From an uncultured Polyangiaceae bacterium (GTDB taxonomy: Bacteria > Myxococcota_A > Polyangia > Polyangiales > Houyiibacteriaceae): a DNA stretch of 7,887 nt. The notes under the pieces were generated by a model. It was not told the origin of the DNA. It did not search any database and saw nothing but the letters and a program-made list of their open reading frames with translations. The position numbers were made by a program, and so were the translations under genes. The stretch covers positions 1-7,887 of the forward strand of contig CAMYJN010000086.1 in NCBI GenBank assembly GCA_947258625.1, written 5' to 3'. Of this stretch, positions 4,164-7,887 are shown one piece after another. Position 1 is the first letter of the stretch. Every line of letters starts with the position of its first letter.

Positions 4164-6224
4164 ATGACCGAACCTGGACAAAGCTTTCCGCTAGGCGCGA
4201 CGCCACGACACGGCGGCGTGAATTTCAGCATCTATTCCAAGCACTGTGATGCACTGGAGCTTCTTCTCTTCGACGGTCCTGACGACCCGCAGCCGTCACG
4301 GGTGATCCGGCTCGATCCGTCGCAAAACCATCGAACATTTCACTACTGGCATGCCTTCGTGTCGGGCATCGGGCCAGGCCAACTGTATGCCTATCGCGCG
4401 GAGGGCCGATACGCACCGAAGGAAGGCCTCCGCTACGACCGCGAGAAGGTGCTGCTCGATCCGTATGGCCGAGCCGTCGCGGTTCCAAGACGGTACGATC
4501 GCGAAGCGGCCCGCCGGCCGGGCGACACGGCTGCGACTGCGATGAAAAGCGTGGTGGCGGACCTCAGCGCATACGACTGGGAGGGGGACATTGCCCCAGC
4601 GCACGCCTTTTCGAACACCGTCATCTACGAGATGCATGTCCGTGGCTTCACCCGGCATCCGAGCTCGGGGGTTTCCTCCGAGAAGCGGGGGACCTGTTCG
4701 GGTCTCATCGAGAAGATCCCGTACCTGACCGACCTCGGCGTCACCGCAGTCGAGCTCTTGCCCGTGTTTCTTTTCGACCCGCAGGAGGCGCCACCCGGCC
4801 TCAGCAACTATTGGGGTTACAACCCAGTCTCATTTTTCGCGCCGCACTTTGGCTATGCCTCCTGCGGCGAGCCACTCGACGTGTTGGATGAGTTCCGGGA
4901 CATGGTCAAAGCGCTCCACCGCGCCAACATCGAGGTCATTCTCGACGTAGTCTACAACCACACCGCCGAAGCCGGAGCAGACGGCGCGACCCTTTCATTC
5001 AAGGGCCTGGACAACAACACCTATTACAGCCTCGAACCAAGAAACCGATCACGCTACGCGAACTTCAGCGGCACGGGCAATACGCTCAACGCCAATCACG
5101 CAGTAGTGCGGCGCCTCATTCTCGACAGTTTGCGCCATTGGGTGACGGAGATGCACGTGGATGGCTTCCGTTTCGACCTCGCGTCCATCTTGTCGCGCGA
5201 CACCGAAGGTCAGGTGGTGGCGAACCCACCGGTGCTCTGGGACATCGAAACCGATCCAGCGCTAAGCGGCACCAAGCTCATCGCCGAGGCATGGGATGCC
5301 TCGGGCCTCTATCAGGTCGGTAGTTTCTTTGGCGACCACTGGAAGGAATGGAACGGCAGGTTCCGCGACGACGTCCGCGGGTTCTTCCGGGGCGACGAGG
5401 GGCACGTCGAGAAGCTTGCAGCACGATTTCTGGCGAGCCCCGATATCTACGGGGGCCAGGGGCGCGAAGCCGAGCAGAGCATCAACTTCGTGACCTGCCA
5501 CGACGGATTCACCCTCAACGACCTCGTCTCTTACGACAAGAAGCACAATTGGGAGAACCAGGAAGAGAACCGAGATGGCTCCGACTACAACCTGAGCTGG
5601 AACTGCGGCGTCGAAGGACCGACCGACGATCCGGCGATCGAGCAACTCCGCAACCAGCAGATCAAGAACTTCTTCACCACGAATCTTCTTTCGCTAGGTG
5701 TCCCCATGTTGGTGATGGGCGATGAAGCGCGCCGAACACAGCTCGGCAACAACAACCCTTACTGTCACGACAGCGAGCTCACCTGGTTTGACTGGGGCCT
5801 TCTCGAGAAACACGCTGGTCTTCATCGTTTTGTGAAAGAGCTGATCCACCTTCGACTGAGCGTAGCCTTCGAAGTGCCGGGCTTGAGTTTGTCGTCCCTG
5901 CTCCGTGCGGTTCCGGTGCACTGGCACGGCGTGAAGCTCAACGAACCCGACCTCGCGCCGCACTCGCGAAGCCTGGCCTTTTCCGTCGAAGTTTTTCAGT
6001 ACGGCTGGCACTTCATGTTCAACGCGTACTCAGAACCTTTGACGTTTGAGCTTCCGTTTCTTCGCGAACGTGAGCCCCGCCGGTGGCGACGTTTGATCGA
6101 CACCCATCGGGAGTCTCCTCATGACTTCATCCATCCGGATGACGCGGAGGTCGTGGTCGGAAGCAGTCACATCGTGCAACCGTACTCGACGGTCGTCCTG
6201 GTCGCAGAACGCGTTCCGAGGTGA
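4164..6224 (+). CDS. glgX: Glycogen debranching enzyme GlgX (isoamylase-type, GH13)
   Basis: This cytosolic enzyme hydrolyses alpha-1,6 branch points, preferring the short stubs left by glycogen phosphorylase. At 686 residues it is of normal family length. Residues about 6-95 form the N-terminal CBM48/isoamylase domain (FPLGATPRHGGVNFSIYS). The TIM barrel follows from about 150 to 560 with all four GH13 regions intact: DVVYNH at 261-266; DGFRFD at 333-338, with R336 and nucleophile D338; AEAWD with acid/base E375; and CHDG with transition-state stabiliser D447. Further family signatures are YWGYNP and GDEARRTQLGNNNPYCHD. A C-terminal beta domain occupies about 595-686. The ATG at 4164 gives the normal N-terminus although no strong Shine-Dalgarno sequence is seen. 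Its TGA overlaps the malQ start, so the two are almost certainly co-translated. The related TreX/isoamylase group is the main alternative name. Confidence 0.95.
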   Translation: MTEPGQSFPLGATPRHGGVNFSIYSKHCDALELLLFDGPDDPQPSRVIRLDPSQNHRTFHYWHAFVSGIGPGQLYAYRAEGRYAPKEGLRYDREKVLLDPYGRAVAVPRRYDREAARRPGDTAATAMKSVVADLSAYDWEGDIAPAHAFSNTVIYEMHVRGFTRHPSSGVSSEKRGTCSGLIEKIPYLTDLGVTAVELLPVFLFDPQEAPPGLSNYWGYNPVSFFAPHFGYASCGEPLDVLDEFRDMVKALHRANIEVILDVVYNHTAEAGADGATLSFKGLDNNTYYSLEPRNRSRYANFSGTGNTLNANHAVVRRLILDSLRHWVTEMHVDGFRFDLASILSRDTEGQVVANPPVLWDIETDPALSGTKLIAEAWDASGLYQVGSFFGDHWKEWNGRFRDDVRGFFRGDEGHVEKLAARFLASPDIYGGQGREAEQSINFVTCHDGFTLNDLVSYDKKHNWENQEENRDGSDYNLSWNCGVEGPTDDPAIEQLRNQQIKNFFTTNLLSLGVPMLVMGDEARRTQLGNNNPYCHDSELTWFDWGLLEKHAGLHRFVKELIHLRLSVAFEVPGLSLSSLLRAVPVHWHGVKLNEPDLAPHSRSLAFSVEVFQYGWHFMFNAYSEPLTFELPFLREREPRRWRRLIDTHRESPHDFIHPDDAEVVVGSSHIVQPYSTVVLVAERVPR
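6221..6224 (+). other. GTGA stop/start overlap coupling glgX to malQ
   Basis: The glgX reading frame ends AGG-TGA and the malQ frame starts GTG-ACG, so the four bases GTGA are shared. No good Shine-Dalgarno sequence lies just before the malQ GTG, which suggests that malQ is translated mainly by ribosomes terminating on glgX. Confidence 0.85.
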
Positions 6225-7756
6225 CGGTGGACCTTCCGAGGCGCAGCGGAATTCTCTTGCATATCACCTCGCTTCCGGGTGGCGCGTACACCGGCGATCT
6301 CGGGCCGTCCGCGCACGGGTTCGCGGACTTCTTGGCGGAAGCCGGCCAGGGCTGGTGGCAGACGCTCCCGCTCAACCCGATCGGTGACTCCGAATCGCCC
6401 TACTCCAGCATCTCGGCGTTCGCCTGCGAGCCGCTGATGATTTCACCGGAAGCGCTGGTAGAGGACGGCCTGCTCAACGAACGGAGTCTCCGCAGTCTAC
6501 CCAATGGCTCAAAGACGGCGAAGGCCGATTTCGTCGAATCCAAGCGCGTTCGCTCAAAGCTGCGGATGGAGGCCTATCGAACATTCCTCGATCGAGGGTC
6601 ACAGGACATGCGGCTGTCCTTCGGGGAATTCCGAGAGCGGGAGCGCGGCTGGCTCGACGACTACTGCCTCTTCACCACGCTTCGATCCCGCTGCGGGACC
6701 GCCGATTGGACGACCTGGCCGGAAGACCTCGCTCGGCGACAACCTTCGGTCCTCTCCGCGGTGAGTGAAGAGTTTGCGGGTGAGATCGACTATTACGCGT
6801 TTGAGCAGTTTCTCTTCGACCGACAGTGGCAGGCGCTTCGAAGGCATTGCAAGAACCGGCACGTGGGGATCTTCGGCGACGTGCCGATGTTCGTCTCCCA
6901 TCAAAGCGCGGACGTCTGGGCGCACCCTGAGGCGTTTCTCCTCGACGAGAGGGGGCGCCCGAGTTTCGTTGCGGGCGCTCCCCCTGACGCATTTGCCGCA
7001 GACGGCCAGCGGTGGGGAAACGCTTTGTACGACTGGGAGCATCACGAGCGCACCGGCTTTGCATGGTGGAAATCCCGGCTGGAGCGTCAGCTCGAGCTAT
7101 TCGACCTTCTTCGGCTCGACCACTTCATCGGCTTCACACGATACTGGCGCATTCCCAGTGACTCCCAGACGGCCATGGATGGGCAGTGGATTGACGCTCC
7201 CGGGCACGCGTTCTTCGATCAGCTCACACGAGAGCACGGCGAGCTCCCGTTCATCGCGGAAGACCTCGGAGCAGTCAGCCAGGAGGTGTGGGACCTGCGC
7301 GACCACTACGGCCTCCCAGGAATGAAAGTGCTGCAGTTCGCCTTTGGGGGCGACCCCGAAAACCGGGTGCATCACCCAGACGAGTACCCCCGCAAGAGCG
7401 TGGCATTCACGGGGACCCACGACAGCAACACGATGCTTGGCTGGTATCGGGACCTCGAACGCCGGGCACAATCGAATGACGCGAACGCCGAGGTGGACCT
7501 TCAGCGCGTCCAGAGCTACTTCGGCACGAGCCGCGACGTCGACGTCGTTGACGCGGCGGTTCGGACACTGCTTGCCTCTCCTGCTGACACCGTGATCGTC
7601 CCGCTACAAGACCTGCTTCACCTCGACGAACGGCACCGAATGAATCGTCCTGGAACCACGAACGGCAACTGGACGTGGAGGCTCGAGCAAGGTCAGCTCA
7701 GTCACGGCCTGGCCATGCGGCTGCGAGCGCTAGCAGAGGCAACCGGCCGGCTTTAG
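6221..7756 (+). CDS. malQ: 4-alpha-glucanotransferase (amylomaltase / disproportionating enzyme, GH77)
   Basis: The enzyme moves alpha-1,4-glucan segments between malto-oligosaccharides, releasing glucose and making longer chains; it is cytosolic. At 511 residues it is the compact amylomaltase form, like that of Thermus (about 500), rather than the longer enterobacterial MalQ. The N-terminus RRSGILLHITSLPGG, then LGPSAHGFADFLAEAGQGWWQTLPLNPIG (23-53 region), is typical. The catalytic residues are all present: nucleophile D300 in LRLDHFIGFTRYW, acid/base E347 in AEDLG, and D401 in THDSNT. Their spacing (47 and 54) is close to the Thermus enzyme. GAPPD at 252-256 with the following GQRWGNALYDW marks the family's substrate loop. 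It starts at GTG, sharing GTGA with the glgX stop. Together with GlgX it would process glycogen or maltodextrin: GlgX releases the short chains and MalQ disproportionates them into chains usable by phosphorylase. Confidence 0.96.
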   Translation: MTVDLPRRSGILLHITSLPGGAYTGDLGPSAHGFADFLAEAGQGWWQTLPLNPIGDSESPYSSISAFACEPLMISPEALVEDGLLNERSLRSLPNGSKTAKADFVESKRVRSKLRMEAYRTFLDRGSQDMRLSFGEFRERERGWLDDYCLFTTLRSRCGTADWTTWPEDLARRQPSVLSAVSEEFAGEIDYYAFEQFLFDRQWQALRRHCKNRHVGIFGDVPMFVSHQSADVWAHPEAFLLDERGRPSFVAGAPPDAFAADGQRWGNALYDWEHHERTGFAWWKSRLERQLELFDLLRLDHFIGFTRYWRIPSDSQTAMDGQWIDAPGHAFFDQLTREHGELPFIAEDLGAVSQEVWDLRDHYGLPGMKVLQFAFGGDPENRVHHPDEYPRKSVAFTGTHDSNTMLGWYRDLERRAQSNDANAEVDLQRVQSYFGTSRDVDVVDAAVRTLLASPADTVIVPLQDLLHLDERHRMNRPGTTNGNWTWRLEQGQLSHGLAMRLRALAEATGRL

Positions 7757-7845
7757 CCGTTTGAAGTCGCCCTGCGAGGACCCCCTTGCCATCCTTTGGG
7801 CGAGAGCCGACACTCGTAGGCCCCCAACTTGCTGGGCCGATTTCT
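7757..7845. other. Intergenic gap after malQ; no clear terminator
   Basis: The stretch between malQ and the next gene holds only an imperfect, bulged inverted repeat (GGGCGAG near 7797-7803 against CTC...GCCC near 7813-7823) without a T-run. I see no convincing promoter or terminator, so read-through from malQ into the following gene is possible. Confidence 0.35.
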
Positions 7846-7850
7846 GGAGG
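7846..7850 (+). promoter_or_regulatory. Strong Shine-Dalgarno (GGAGG) for the gene at the right edge
   Basis: GGAGG is followed by eight bases (ATCCGCAA) and ATG. It is the best match to the 16S anti-Shine-Dalgarno sequence in the window and contrasts with the weak or absent sites before the porin, binding-protein, glgX and malQ starts. Confidence 0.75.
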
Positions 7851-7858
7851 ATCCGCAA

Positions 7859-7887
7859 ATGAACGCGAAGGGCTCGCCGTCGAAAAA
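7859..7887 (+). CDS. Start of a truncated downstream gene
   Basis: ATG eight bases after GGAGG opens a frame reading MNAKGSPSK before the window ends. The nine residues are basic and polar and do not identify a family. The position 102 nt after malQ on the same strand suggests that it may belong to the same glycogen or alpha-glucan cluster (for instance a branching enzyme, synthase or phosphorylase), but the sequence here cannot show this. Confidence 0.6.

Overview
The window is GC-rich bacterial DNA with dense coding on both strands, GTG as well as ATG starts, and a Gram-negative cell envelope (an outer-membrane porin and a periplasmic binding protein). The protein styles, a threonine/glycine hexamer microsatellite and an orphan DctP-type binding protein would suit a deltaproteobacterial or myxobacterial lineage. 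That placement is an inference from style; there is no rRNA or marker gene here to prove it.

Layout, left to right. A CACTGG-type hexamer repeat fills the left edge and may be the 3' end of a truncated gene. Next is a minus-strand pair of unknown function: a 231-residue protein with a GNAT-like C-terminal part, then a 104-residue small protein 10 nt further on. Divergent from this pair is a plus-strand outer-membrane beta-barrel porin resembling the OmpL-like BBP2 family. It converges, with no spare base, on a minus-strand thioredoxin-fold (glutaredoxin/GST-N-like) protein that carries an extra N-terminal domain. Divergent from that gene, on the plus strand, are a secreted TRAP-type (DctP family) solute-binding protein, then glgX (isoamylase-type glycogen debranching enzyme) and malQ (4-alpha-glucanotransferase). 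The glgX and malQ genes overlap by four bases (GTGA). A further plus-strand gene begins at the right edge behind the best Shine-Dalgarno sequence in the window.

The clearest functional unit is glgX-malQ. GlgX removes the short branches of phosphorylase-trimmed glycogen, and MalQ recycles the released malto-oligosaccharides, so the two probably act together in glycogen or maltodextrin turnover. The binding protein gene lies 50 nt upstream on the same strand, and the porin lies nearby. They could form an uptake route feeding carbon storage, but no TRAP membrane subunit (DctQ/DctM) is visible, so this is only a hypothesis.

I see no CRISPR array, insertion sequence, tRNA, rRNA, phage gene or recognisable defence system. 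The least ordinary points are the two-domain glutaredoxin-like protein, the missing canonical arginine in the DctP-type protein, and the uncharacterised GNAT-like/small-protein pair. I did not find an obviously new system.
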